Part shown: positions 39,573 through 48,785 of the stretch, piece by piece
Numbering within the stretch: the stretch's first letter is position 1
Layout of the letters: each line of letters begins with the position of its first letter
Origin: Anaerolineae bacterium
Lineage (GTDB): Bacteria; Chloroflexota; Anaerolineae; 4572-78; J111
DNA length: 64,000 nucleotides
Assembly: GCA_023151115.1 (NCBI GenBank)
Contig: JAKLJP010000008.1
Coordinates: forward strand, 1-64,000
Direction of reading: 5' to 3'
Notes under the pieces: model-generated
The model's input: only the letters and a program-made list of their open reading frames with translations
The model's database searches: none
What the model was told of the DNA's origin: nothing
Program-made: the position numbers and the translations under genes

Positions 39573-39673
39573 CACACATCTATTCCAGCAACAGTCTTTT
39601 GAAGTTGGCATCATTATTCTAAAGCGAGGTGATATCTTTACGCTAGTGACAAATATCACAATCTTTCTTGGAG

Positions 39674-39705
39674 TTTGGTTAGAAATTATAGGGATTTGGT
39701 TAGAA
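39674..39705 (-). promoter_or_regulatory. LVIVD operon promoter with 11-bp direct repeats
   Basis: TATAAT (39690-39685) lies between two direct copies of TTTGGTTAGAA (39674-39684 and 39695-39705, written on the plus strand), centre-to-centre 21 bases, or two helical turns. The copies overlap the -10 and the spacer, as expected for a repressor or two-component regulator site. No good -35 box. Confidence 0.45.
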
Positions 39706-39800
39706 TTGTGCCTTAAAAAAAGCAGGGAGACAACAAACGGAGGTATTTCAGTCAGGCGCGAGTCTGGCTTTTGGTTCAAACTTTGAAGAATTAACAAATT

Positions 39801-39825
39801 AAAAAAGCCAACCTAACGGTCGGCT
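39801..39825 (-). terminator. Intrinsic terminator after the sigma factor gene
   Basis: On the minus strand AGCCGACC-GTTA-GGTTGGCT (39825-39806) is followed by TTTTTAATT. The same stem reads in the plus direction with CTTTTATT after it. Confidence 0.8.
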
Positions 39826-39876
39826 CTTTTATTATCGTCCTAAAAATTATCTGTGTCCATCTGTGGACCCCAACCT

Positions 39877-41037
<1,161 letters not shown>

Positions 41038-41133
41038 GGTGAACACCTTCCTCCTAATACTTGAAGACTTTTAACCCAGTCTGACCACATTCGTTGTGAC
41101 GCTTCATGTGGACGATTTTAAAATCGCCCCTCA

Positions 41134-41253
41134 ACCGAGTCTAAACCCCAACTTTTACCAAAAATTATTTAATTTCTAAAAATAGTGGGGTTGATCAATA
41201 TTCCACCCAAAATGACGTGTGGCAGCGTATCGGTACTACGTTTTAGACTCGGT
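41134..41253 (-). promoter_or_regulatory. Nested stem in the sigma factor leader
   Basis: Outer arms of 12 bases, ACCGAGTCTAAA (41134-41145) with TTTAGACTCGGT (41242-41253), and inner arms AACCCCA (41144-41150) with TGGGGTT (41186-41192). Further CCACAT...ATGTGG and CGATTTTAAAATCG palindromes lie between this and the start codon. All are in the 5' leader of the sigma gene. Confidence 0.5.
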
Positions 41254-41315
41254 AAGGGGTTGCTTTTAAAGAGCAGCATTTACCCAACATGGACGAACAC
41301 AATAATATGTCAAGT

Positions 41316-41344
41316 AGTATAGCATACTTTATCTTGAGATGCAA
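41316..41344 (-). promoter_or_regulatory. Sigma-70 promoter of the sigma factor gene
   Basis: TTGCAT (41344-41339), 17-base spacer and TATACT (41321-41316). The leader to the ATG at 41037 is about 270 bases. Confidence 0.6.
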
Positions 41345-41455
41345 TAGGCTTTAGGCCAAGTTAAGATTAAAAATACCATCATTTTAACAAATTTAGCGGC
41401 CAAATTTGGTTAAAAAGAGTGTTTTGCGACTTTAGGGCAAGCAACTGGGGGCACA

Positions 41456-41484
41456 TTGCACATAAGATTGGTAAATGGTATAAT
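41456..41484 (+). promoter_or_regulatory. Sigma-70 promoter of the stand-alone response regulator
   Basis: TTGCAC (41456-41461), exactly 17 bases, and TATAAT (41479-41484), about 55 bases before the ATG. It is among the best matches to consensus in the window. Confidence 0.75.
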
Positions 41485-41538
41485 TTTTTGGCGAAATTTT
41501 GTTTTTATGACGATTTTGACGGTGGCCCTGTCTAGTTG

Positions 41539-41910
41539 ATGAAAATGGTAAAAACCCTTGTTGTAGATGATGATCCCATGACCTGTAGTTTGCTGGAAAC
41601 AATTCTGCAAATGGAGAATTATCAAACGGCCTCGGTAACGGGTTTTAATGATATTATTGCTCTTTTAGATAAAGAACAGCCCCATATTTTAATTCTGGAT
41701 TTTCACCTGGGGCCTGCTGAAACCCTGGAGCAAGTCCCTCTCATCCGGGCTAACCCTACCTGGCAGTATCTGCCGGTGGTGATGACCTCGGCTATAGACC
41801 GGCGACAGGATTGCCTACAGGCGGGCGCCGATGAGTTCATCCTCAAGCCGTTTAATTGGCAGGACATGCTAAACACCGTCAACAAGATTCGAGATAATTT
41901 AAAAATTTGA
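41539..41910 (+). CDS. Stand-alone response regulator receiver protein
   Basis: The 123-residue protein is a single receiver domain without output: V-V-D-D-D-P near residue 8, phospho-acceptor Asp54 in I-L-D-F-H-L-G, T in M-T-S-A-I-D and Lys in L-K-P-F-N. A single-domain regulator usually shuttles phosphoryl groups in a relay or binds a target protein, as CheY does. No kinase is adjacent; the two kinases in the window (2.3-4.1 kb and 24-25.3 kb) are candidate partners. It has its own promoter. ATG 41539 and 41545 are both possible starts. Confidence 0.88.
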   Translation: MKMVKTLVVDDDPMTCSLLETILQMENYQTASVTGFNDIIALLDKEQPHILILDFHLGPAETLEQVPLIRANPTWQYLPVVMTSAIDRRQDCLQAGADEFILKPFNWQDMLNTVNKIRDNLKI

Positions 41911-42294
41911 GGAGGTGAGATCTCATCATTTAATCATTACTGAGAGGGTTTTCGTTGTGGATCTATTTTTAGGCGTTAGCGGACAATCTATTTAAGGTAA
42001 AAAGTAACCTATTTTCGAGCAGCGCTTTTTACCGTGTTATTATTATTAGTCCTGGGCCGGTCACCAAAAAATTCATAGTTCTATCCATCCTATTTTCGTG
42101 CCCCGCGAAGTGCGCGATTATTTCTCGATGTTGCCGCGTTTATTATTTTTTGGGCTGAGATGTTTTTTATCACCCGGGAAGATTTTTTGCTGGTGACATC
42201 CCTGGATGAACCGCCTGTTCGCCTGCCGCCCCGAAACCCTCGTTTTTTTAACTTTCCTATCAGATTACTTCATGACAAGACGAGGTTAACTATC
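41911..42294 (+). other. Gap between response regulator and PHP gene
   Basis: Holds a strong SD-like GAGGAGGTGA directly after the regulator stop, but no start codon or open frame follows it. A frame from 42160 joins the PHP gene in phase but its product is unlike the family. Otherwise no gene or clear hairpin is seen. Confidence 0.4.
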
Positions 42295-44040
42295 GTGACC
42301 CGAAAACGTCGAAATAACCGCGATAAACTTAATTGGTATCGCGTTGATTTGCATTTGCACACGCCTGGTTCAAACGATTACCTGGAACCTGGCGTCAGTT
42401 ATTTGGACATTCTCAAAAGAGCCGAACAGTGCGGCCTGGATATAATTGCTTTTACCGACCATAATACGGTCGCCGGTTTGCGGGCGCTGCGCAAAGAAGT
42501 CGAAGACCTGATGCTATTGGAACAACTTGAGCGCATCCGGCCCGATGAACAACAGCGCTTGAATGAATATCGCCGTTTGGCCGAAAAAATATTATTACTG
42601 CCTGGCTTTGAGCTGACCGCCACCCTGGGCTTTCACGTTTTGGGTATTTTCCCGCCCGAGACCAGCGCCCGCGAATTGGACCATATTTTGCTCAACCTGC
42701 GCGTTCCTGCTGACCGCCTGGACGAAGGCTCCACCGAAGTGGGAGCGACAGTGGATGTTTTGACCGCCTACCGTATTATCCACGAGGCCGGCGGCCTGGT
42801 GATTGCCGCGCATGCCAATTCGGCGCATGGGGTGGCTATGCAAGGCTTTGACTTTGGCGGTCAAACCAAAATTGCCTACACTCAAGACCCTCACTTGCAC
42901 GCCCTGGAAGTGACCGATTTGGAGGTGAAACGCCGGCGGACAACGGCCAGTTTTTTCAACGGCTCCAAGCCCGAATATCCTCGCCGTATGCACTGCATTC
43001 AGGGGTCCGACGCCCACCGGCTCCACCGCGACCCCAACGACAAAAATCGCCTGGGTGTGGGTGATCGGGTCACAGAGGTGGCCCTGCCGGAACCTACCTT
43101 TGCCGCGCTCAAAGAGTTGTTCCAGGATAACGACTTTTCCCGTACCCGTCCCTTCCGCCCCAAGCAGGCTCCTTTTGACCACATCGCCGCGGCTCGGCAG
43201 GTGGGGGCCAATATCGTCCAATCCTTCCACGAGTCGTTGGCCCAGCGGGGCGGCCATCTGCACGAGGTGTTGTGCGATATTTGCGCCTTTGCCAATACCA
43301 ACGGCGGCACCATTTTTGTGGGTGTGTCTAATAATGCCCAGAACCCGGTAGCCGGTATCGCCAAACCCCAGGAAGCAGTTGAGACCATTCGCAATGAAGT
43401 TGAAAAGAAAATCACCCCGCCGCTGGATGTTGGTATTGACATCCACGAAACTCAGGGTAAAAAGGTGCTGCAAATCACTGTGCCGGTAGGTAATGATCCG
43501 CCTTATGTAATTGATGAAAACAAGATTTATATCCGAGATGAAAGCGACAGCAACCTGGCTGTCCGCGATGAAATTGTGGCCCTGGTCAAGCGCAGTTTGC
43601 AGACAAAGCCGGAGCAGTTTGCCAGCGCCGACAACCTGCCGAGCGAGGTGATAATCGAGCCGGTTCACCAGAATGGAACCTCACCCGAACCTAAAACCGG
43701 GGTTGAAATTATTTCGGTGGAAGAACGCAAAGGTAAAAATTATTACACCCTGCGTGATTTACGAAACGGCAACATTGTTCATAATGTCACCCGGCAGTCG
43801 GCCCGCAAATTGTGGCAGTATGCCTTGACCGAACACGAAACCCATACGGTGGATGCCAGTAAAATTGAGTGGCAGGGCGACATTGGCTTATGGAAAAAGT
43901 ACAAGCGGGGCGGCCAGGTTCGTTTTGACCTGCTCCAGCGTGATCCCGACAATCTGCTGCGGATTTACTACGGCGTCACCGAAGATGGGATTCATGGCCC
44001 GTGGCAAAAATTGATAGATACCGGCGAGGTTCAGGCGTAA
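42295..44040 (+). CDS. PHP phosphoesterase fused to an AlbA-type domain
   Basis: The 581-residue protein has an N-terminal PHP domain (about 15-280): D-L-H-L-H-T-P-G-S (His20, His22), F-T-D-H-N-T-V-A-G, A-H-A-N-S-A-H-G and G-S-D-A-H-R, the metal-binding set of trinuclear phosphoesterases. The C-terminal half holds an AlbA_2-like Schlafen-type domain (about 325-450) with D-I-C-A-F-A-N-T-N-G-G-T-I-F-V-G-V and I-Y-I-R-D-E-S-D-S-N. AlbA_2 domains occur in Schlafen-like and DNA/RNA-binding proteins. The combination suggests a nucleic-acid-directed phosphoesterase; this is inference. GTG 42295 follows GAGG and begins V-T-R-K; an earlier in-frame ATG (42160) would add 45 atypical residues. Confidence 0.75.
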   Translation: MTRKRRNNRDKLNWYRVDLHLHTPGSNDYLEPGVSYLDILKRAEQCGLDIIAFTDHNTVAGLRALRKEVEDLMLLEQLERIRPDEQQRLNEYRRLAEKILLLPGFELTATLGFHVLGIFPPETSARELDHILLNLRVPADRLDEGSTEVGATVDVLTAYRIIHEAGGLVIAAHANSAHGVAMQGFDFGGQTKIAYTQDPHLHALEVTDLEVKRRRTTASFFNGSKPEYPRRMHCIQGSDAHRLHRDPNDKNRLGVGDRVTEVALPEPTFAALKELFQDNDFSRTRPFRPKQAPFDHIAAARQVGANIVQSFHESLAQRGGHLHEVLCDICAFANTNGGTIFVGVSNNAQNPVAGIAKPQEAVETIRNEVEKKITPPLDVGIDIHETQGKKVLQITVPVGNDPPYVIDENKIYIRDESDSNLAVRDEIVALVKRSLQTKPEQFASADNLPSEVIIEPVHQNGTSPEPKTGVEIISVEERKGKNYYTLRDLRNGNIVHNVTRQSARKLWQYALTEHETHTVDASKIEWQGDIGLWKKYKRGGQVRFDLLQRDPDNLLRIYYGVTEDGIHGPWQKLIDTGEVQA

Positions 44041-44041
44041 G

Positions 44042-44551
44042 GTGCAGCCCAAAGTTGGTGTTTTAACCATTAGTGATCGGGGTGCAGCCGGCCTGTACGA
44101 AGACAAAAGTGGTCCGGTTATCTGCCAGATAGTCACCGAGCGTCTGGGGGCGGTGGTTGAGCGAACCGCGCTGGTGGCCGATGAAATCGAGCAAATCAAA
44201 ACTATTTTGCTGGAGTGGGTTGACCAGGAAAGGTTGGACTTAATTTTGACCACCGGCGGCACCGGCTTTGCCCCACGCGACGTCACCCCCGAGGCCACCC
44301 GGCTGGTCATTCAAAAAGAAACGCCTGGTTTGATTTTTGCCATGCTGCGCGACAGCCTGGCCGTGACTCCGCACGCTATGCTCTCTCGGATGGTCGCCGG
44401 TATCCGGGGCCGAACCTTGATTGTCAATCTACCGGGCAGCCCCAAGGCAGTCCGGGAAAATTTGGAGACCATTTTGCCGGCTCTGCCCCACGCCCTGGAA
44501 TTGCTCAAAGATGATCCCCAGGCGCAGCAGAACCACGAGGTGAAAGGATAA
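44042..44551 (+). CDS. Molybdopterin adenylyltransferase-like (MogA/MoaB)
   Basis: Adenylylates molybdopterin during Mo-cofactor synthesis. The 169-residue protein has the family motifs V-L-T-I-S-D-R-G-A-A-G, D-L-I-L-T-T-G-G-T-G-F-A-P-R-D-V-T-P-E-A and the nucleotide-binding I-V-N-L-P-G-S-P-K-A-V-R-E-N-L. These are typical of MogA and MoaB; which of the two cannot be told from the sequence. Start GTG at 44042 lies one base after the PHP-gene stop, so the genes are probably co-transcribed. Confidence 0.92.
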   Translation: MQPKVGVLTISDRGAAGLYEDKSGPVICQIVTERLGAVVERTALVADEIEQIKTILLEWVDQERLDLILTTGGTGFAPRDVTPEATRLVIQKETPGLIFAMLRDSLAVTPHAMLSRMVAGIRGRTLIVNLPGSPKAVRENLETILPALPHALELLKDDPQAQQNHEVKG

Positions 44552-44559
44552 AGGGCTAT

Positions 44560-44907
44560 ATGAGCCAAGATTGTATTTTTTGTAAAATCGCCGCCGGCCA
44601 GATTGGCGGTCCGCCATTGTTTCAGGATGAGCATGTGACCGCTTTTCGGGATATTAATCCTCAAGCGCCGCTGCATGTGCTGCTTATTCCTAACAAACAT
44701 ATTGTTTCGCTCAATGAGGCCAACGCCGAAGATCAGGCGCTGTTAGGGCACCTCATGCTGACTGCGGCTAAATTGGCTCAGGCCGAAGGGGTGGCCAATG
44801 GAGGGTATCGCCTGGTAACAAACACCGGCCCGAATGGAGGGCAATCGGTGTTTCACCTGCATCTGCATCTGCTGGCCGGGCGGCGGCTCACCTGGCCGCC
44901 GGGATAA
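44560..44907 (+). CDS. HIT family hydrolase (HinT-like)
   Basis: A 115-residue histidine-triad protein with C-I-F-C-K-I-A-A-G at the N-terminus and the triad H-L-H-L-H-L-L near residue 103, catalysing hydrolysis of nucleoside phosphoramidates or dinucleoside polyphosphates. Two cysteines of the C-x-x-C near the start can bind zinc, as in HinT-type proteins. Substrate unknown. It is encoded right after mogA/moaB with an 8-base gap. Confidence 0.9.
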   Translation: MSQDCIFCKIAAGQIGGPPLFQDEHVTAFRDINPQAPLHVLLIPNKHIVSLNEANAEDQALLGHLMLTAAKLAQAEGVANGGYRLVTNTGPNGGQSVFHLHLHLLAGRRLTWPPG

Positions 44908-44937
44908 TTTATATTCTCAGGAAATTAGCTCAAAAAT

Positions 44938-45045
44938 CACCCTTCGATACGGGCTAACGCCCTACTCAGGATGATTTTCCTTTTGCAAACGCATCCTGAG
45001 TAGCTCTGAGCGAAGCGAAGGGTATATCGAAGGGTGCGATTTAGA
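44938..45045. repeat. CTTCGATACG...GAAGCGAAGG inverted repeat
   Basis: Words CACCCTTCGAT and ACTCAGGATG face CATCCTGAGTAG and ATCGAAGGGTG around TTTTGCAAA. The words are close to the CTTCGATACGCTCAGG type repeats seen widely in Chloroflexota. The gap from 44908 to 45079 holds no gene. Confidence 0.65.
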
Positions 45046-45079
45046 AAACTCCGAATATATGGGAGATGGGAACTAACTT

Positions 45080-45523
45080 ATGAGTCTCAAAGACCAGTTA
45101 AATGAAGATTTAAAGAGTGCCATGAAGAGTGGCGAAAAAATTCGCACCGAAACCTTACGCTCTTTGAAATCGGCCATTAAGTATGCTGAGATTCAAGCCG
45201 GCAACGAACTGGATGATAACGGCGTGTTGGGTGTAGTCAGGCAGCAGGCCAAACAGCGCCGCGACTCGATAGCCGAGTTTGAAAAGGGAAATCGCGCTGA
45301 TCTGATTGAAAAAGAGGCAGCCGAGTTGGCTGTGCTGGAAAAATATCTACCGGCCCAACTGCCCGAAGCTGAAATCGAGGCGAGGGCCAGGGCCGTTATT
45401 GCCGCGCTGGGGGTAACGGATGCCAAAGGCACGGGTCAGGTCATGAAGCAACTCATGGCCGAGCTTAAAGGCCAGGCTGATGGCAGCTTGATTAATCAGG
45501 TTGTTCGCCGCTTGTTAGCCTAA
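45080..45523 (+). CDS. GatB/YqeY domain protein
   Basis: A 147-residue protein of the YqeY family: S-L-K-D-Q-L-N-E-D-L-K-S-A-M-K-S-G-E, R-T-E-T-L-R-S-L-K-S-A-I-K, R-Q-Q-A-K-Q-R-R-D-S-I-x-x-F and the C-terminal G-T-G-Q-V-M-K-Q-L-M segment. The domain resembles the tail of the GatB amidotransferase subunit that binds tRNA, but YqeY itself has no enzyme activity known. It often lies next to rpsU or HD-domain genes; here it precedes the 7TM-HD gene. Confidence 0.93.
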   Translation: MSLKDQLNEDLKSAMKSGEKIRTETLRSLKSAIKYAEIQAGNELDDNGVLGVVRQQAKQRRDSIAEFEKGNRADLIEKEAAELAVLEKYLPAQLPEAEIEARARAVIAALGVTDAKGTGQVMKQLMAELKGQADGSLINQVVRRLLA

Positions 45524-45542
45524 GCTGTCCAGCGAGAATTGT

Positions 45543-47768
45543 ATGCTACAACGAACCGGAGAAATCAGGAGTGGCGGGGTGCGTTTAACCTCTATCCGCC
45601 AGATTATGCGGGCAATTTTGATTGCCCTCATTTTTGCCAGCGCCGGCAGCCTGATCCTGATTTATCAATTTGTGCCGACCGAGGTAGTCAAGCTGGAATT
45701 GGGTGATGTCGTGCCCAAAGACATCGTCGCGCCGCGCCAGGTTGTCTATACCAGCACCATTGAGACCGAGGCGGCCCGTGACCGCGCCCGTAGTTTGGTC
45801 TCAACCGTCTACAGCCCTCCTGACCCCAAAGTAGCCCGGCAGCAAGTAGAGAGACTGCGCAAAATATTTGATTTTTTGGACTCCGTGCGGGCCGACGCTT
45901 ATGGTTCGCTGGCCGAGAAATCAGAATGGATTGCCGCCATTCCCGATGTGAACCTCTCTGACCTGGTAGTGGACCAAATCCTGATTATGAATGACACGGA
46001 TTGGGCCGAAACACGCCAGGAAGCCCTGGCCGTGCTCGACGAGGCCATGCGGGCCGAAATTCGAGAGAACCAAGTTGCCTCGACCCGCCGCCAACTGCCC
46101 ACCAAGGTGGCTTTGGATACCCCGGATAACCAGTCAAGCGTCATTGTGGCTTTGACCGAGGATTTGATTTTGCCCAATACCTTCCCCGACGAAGCCCGCA
46201 CTGAAGCCGAGCGCCAAGCCGCCGCCAATAGTATCCCCCCTGTTCAGGCGACGATTGAGCAAAATGAGCTGGTTATTTCGGCGGGCCGGATTGTTGGCCC
46301 CAAAGATTTGGAACGGCTGCAAGCCCTCAATGCCACCCAGCCGGAGTTTAGCTGGATTGAGAATTTTGCCACGCCTGCCGTTCTTGTTCTGCTAACCACT
46401 ATCGTGATCAGCTTTTACCTGGCCCGCTACGCCCCGCGTATTTTGGCCGATGACCGGCGGTTGATGCTGCTGGCATTTCTACTGCTGGCTTTTATTGCCA
46501 TTGCCAAACTTATGATCCCGGATCGCGGCTATATTGCCTACTTCTATCCCATTGCGGCCCTGACAATGATGGTGGTGGTGCTCATTAATACCCAGATTGT
46601 CTTTATTTTAACCACGGTGCTGGCGCTTTTGGCCGGTTATATTGCCACCGATGTGCCGGCGGCTATTGTGATTTACTTGATTCTGAGCGGCTGGACGGGG
46701 GCTTTGGCCATTGGTAAAGATCAGCGGGTCAATGCGCTGTTGGCGGCGGGGGTCTATGTGGGCATTATTAATGTGGGCGTTATCTTTGCGCTGAATATGT
46801 CTCGCTCATCAGACTTTACCAATTTGGGCATCTTGCTACTGGTGGGGTTGCTCAACGGTATTTTTTCGGCGGGGCTGGCCGCCATTGGTTTGTCGGTTAT
46901 TGGCAATTTGGTCGGCATTACCACTTCAATCCAGCTTTTAGACCTGGGCCGCCCGACGCATCCCCTGTTGCGTCAATTATTGCTCAAAGCGCCGGGGACC
47001 TATCACCACAGCCTGATGGTCAGCAACTTGGGTGAACAGGCCGCAGAACGAATTAACGCCAATGCCTTGCTGGTGCGGGTCATGGCTTATTATCATGATG
47101 TGGGCAAGATGCAGCGGCCTTATTTCTTTATCGAAAACCAACCAGAGGGCATTAACGTCCACGAAAAACTTGACCCTCAAATTAGCGCCCAAATCATCAT
47201 CAGCCACGTTAAAGATGGTCTGGATTTGGCTCAAAAATACCGGCTGCCCCGCGCCATCAAAGACGGCATTGGGCAGCATCATGGCACTAGCCTGGTCAAA
47301 TATTTCTATTATCAGGCCGTTGAAGTTGCCAAAGAAAAGGATTTGCAAGTAGATCCGCTTGACTTTTTATATCCGGGGCCAAAACCCCAAACCAAAGAGA
47401 ACGGTATTTTAATGCTGGCCGACGTGTCGGAGTCAACCGTACGGGCTTTGAAGCCGAGTTCGGCTGAAGAAATTGACGAAATTGTGCAAAAGGTCATTGC
47501 CGATAAACTGAATACGGGCCAACTTGACGACTGTGAGCTAACCGTCGCCGATTTATATCATATTCGCAGCGCTTTTGTAGATATTCTGCAAGGCGTTCAC
47601 CACCCCCGCATCAAATACCCGGAGCAGGTCAAATTAGAAGGTCAGGCCGAGTCTGAGGCAGCCGCCAAGGGGAGTCCGCCGGCAGAGGCGCCAACTCCAG
47701 CCCGACCCCGGCCCAGCTTATCTCTTGACCCGTCGCCTCGCCCGGCCACTCTGATTCGACGGGAGTAG
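45543..47768 (+). CDS. 7TM-HD family phosphodiesterase (PgpH-like)
   Basis: A 741-residue membrane protein. An N-terminal extracytoplasmic domain (7TMR-HDED, about 40-270) follows one helix; seven helices lie at about 280-475. The cytoplasmic HD domain (about 500-690) has H-H-S-L-M-V-S-N-L, Y-H-D-V-G-K-M and H-H-G-T-S-L-V-K-Y. In Listeria and Bacillus this family (PgpH) hydrolyses cyclic di-AMP. The C-terminus is Pro-rich. Order YqeY, 7TM-HD, YbeY, DgkA is a common conserved gene run, and all four here are on one strand with short gaps, so one operon is likely. Confidence 0.92.
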   Translation: MLQRTGEIRSGGVRLTSIRQIMRAILIALIFASAGSLILIYQFVPTEVVKLELGDVVPKDIVAPRQVVYTSTIETEAARDRARSLVSTVYSPPDPKVARQQVERLRKIFDFLDSVRADAYGSLAEKSEWIAAIPDVNLSDLVVDQILIMNDTDWAETRQEALAVLDEAMRAEIRENQVASTRRQLPTKVALDTPDNQSSVIVALTEDLILPNTFPDEARTEAERQAAANSIPPVQATIEQNELVISAGRIVGPKDLERLQALNATQPEFSWIENFATPAVLVLLTTIVISFYLARYAPRILADDRRLMLLAFLLLAFIAIAKLMIPDRGYIAYFYPIAALTMMVVVLINTQIVFILTTVLALLAGYIATDVPAAIVIYLILSGWTGALAIGKDQRVNALLAAGVYVGIINVGVIFALNMSRSSDFTNLGILLLVGLLNGIFSAGLAAIGLSVIGNLVGITTSIQLLDLGRPTHPLLRQLLLKAPGTYHHSLMVSNLGEQAAERINANALLVRVMAYYHDVGKMQRPYFFIENQPEGINVHEKLDPQISAQIIISHVKDGLDLAQKYRLPRAIKDGIGQHHGTSLVKYFYYQAVEVAKEKDLQVDPLDFLYPGPKPQTKENGILMLADVSESTVRALKPSSAEEIDEIVQKVIADKLNTGQLDDCELTVADLYHIRSAFVDILQGVHHPRIKYPEQVKLEGQAESEAAAKGSPPAEAPTPARPRPSLSLDPSPRPATLIRRE

Positions 47769-47775
47769 ACGGCCG

Positions 47776-48261
47776 ATGGAAATCTTTTTTCAAATAGACG
47801 AACCTTTTCAAACCCTGGTCGAGCCTGAACCCTTAGAAAAAGCGGTTCAGTGGACCCTCCATTCTTTCGACAAAAGTTCTGCCTCAAGTGTCAACTCGGT
47901 AACGATAGTGATTACCGATAATGACACGATGCAGCAGCTCAACGCCCAATACCGGGGAATTGACGCACCCACCGATGTCTTATCCTTTGAAAATACTCCT
48001 GACCCTGACTTCCCCGAATTAGATGAAATAGAGGCGGGACATTTGGGTGATATTATTATTGCTTACCCTGTGGCCGAAGCTCAGGCGATGGCTGCTGGCC
48101 ACACCCCGCAAAATGAAGTGATTTTATTGGCCGTACACGGGTTACTGCACTTACTTGGCTTTGACCATGATACCTCTGAAAATAAAGAAAAAATGTGGCA
48201 AAGCCAACGCCAGATTATGGTTGAGCTTGGGTTGGGACACATCCAGCCGACAGAAAGTTGA
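47776..48261 (+). CDS. ybeY: Endoribonuclease YbeY, rRNA maturation
   Basis: Takes part in 16S rRNA 3'-end processing and ribosome quality control. The 161-residue protein has the zinc motif H-G-x-x-H-L-x-G-x-D-H (His121, His125, His131), P-T-D-V-L-S-F and G-D-I-I-I. All three histidines are present, so the enzyme is likely active. It lies 8 bases after the 7TM-HD gene and 10 before dgkA. Confidence 0.95.
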   Translation: MEIFFQIDEPFQTLVEPEPLEKAVQWTLHSFDKSSASSVNSVTIVITDNDTMQQLNAQYRGIDAPTDVLSFENTPDPDFPELDEIEAGHLGDIIIAYPVAEAQAMAAGHTPQNEVILLAVHGLLHLLGFDHDTSENKEKMWQSQRQIMVELGLGHIQPTES

Positions 48262-48270
48262 AGGTTAACG

Positions 48271-48654
48271 ATGATGGTTCGCAAAATAAATCGTCTTGAA
48301 AGTTTTCAATGCGCCTTTGCTGGAATTTGGTATACCCTCCGCACCCAGCGTAACGCCCAGATTCACCTTTCGATTGCCACCATCATCGTTATTCTGGGTT
48401 TCATGCTCAACCTAAATTTGCGAGATTGGGCCGTTTTGGCCTTAACTACCGGTTTTGTCCTGGCCGCCGAAATGCTGAACACCGTTGCCGAGGCCGCTAT
48501 GGATTACGCCACCAACGATTTTCACCCCCAGGTCAAAGTGGTCAAAGATGTGGCCGCCGGGGCAGTTTTAACGGCGGCTATTACCGCTGTGATTGTGGGC
48601 CTGCTTATTTTGGGGCCGCCTTTACTAAAATGGGTCAGCATTTTTACGGCGTAA
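48271..48654 (+). CDS. Diacylglycerol/undecaprenol kinase family
   Basis: A 127-residue membrane protein with three helices, matching DgkA-type kinases: F-x-x-A-x-x-G-I-W-Y-T-L-R-T-Q-x-N-A-Q-I-H, V-L-A-A-E-M-L-N-T-V-A-E-A-A-M-D (catalytic Glu) and V-K-D-V-A-A-G-A-V-L. Gram-positive relatives phosphorylate undecaprenol for peptidoglycan synthesis, others diacylglycerol. Last gene of the YqeY-YbeY run; the tRNA-Lys gene follows with its own promoter. Confidence 0.92.
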   Translation: MMVRKINRLESFQCAFAGIWYTLRTQRNAQIHLSIATIIVILGFMLNLNLRDWAVLALTTGFVLAAEMLNTVAEAAMDYATNDFHPQVKVVKDVAAGAVLTAAITAVIVGLLILGPPLLKWVSIFTA

Positions 48655-48677
48655 ACTCCTGAAATTTGTGGGGTAAC

Positions 48678-48705
48678 TTGCTAAAAAAACGAGTCTCGCT
48701 ATAAT
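48678..48705 (+). promoter_or_regulatory. tRNA-Lys promoter
   Basis: TTGCTA (48678-48683), 16-base spacer, TATAAT (48700-48705), 7 bases before the tRNA 5' end. Confidence 0.65.
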
Positions 48706-48712
48706 TCTGCGT

Positions 48713-48785
48713 GGGCCTCTAGCTCAACTGGCAGAGCAACTGACTCTTAATCAGTGGGTTCCGAGTTCGAGTCTCGGGAGGCTCA
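48713..48785 (+). tRNA. tRNA-Lys (CTT)
   Basis: 73-base cloverleaf: acceptor arms GGGCCTC / GAGGCTC (one G-U), D-arm AGCTCAACTGGCAGAGC, anticodon arm CTGA-CTCTTAA-TCAG with anticodon CTT, variable GGGTT, T-arm CCGAG-TTCGAGT-CTCGG. CCA is not encoded. It marks the change from core genes to phage-like genes, and tRNA 3' ends are common integration sites. Confidence 0.93.

Noticed and set aside
41911..41930. GAGGAGGTGA as ribosome site of a small gene
   Set aside because: No start codon at suitable distance and no open frame of note.
42595..43668. 357-codon minus-strand frame
   Set aside because: Antisense to the PHP-AlbA gene, which has clear domain motifs on the plus strand.
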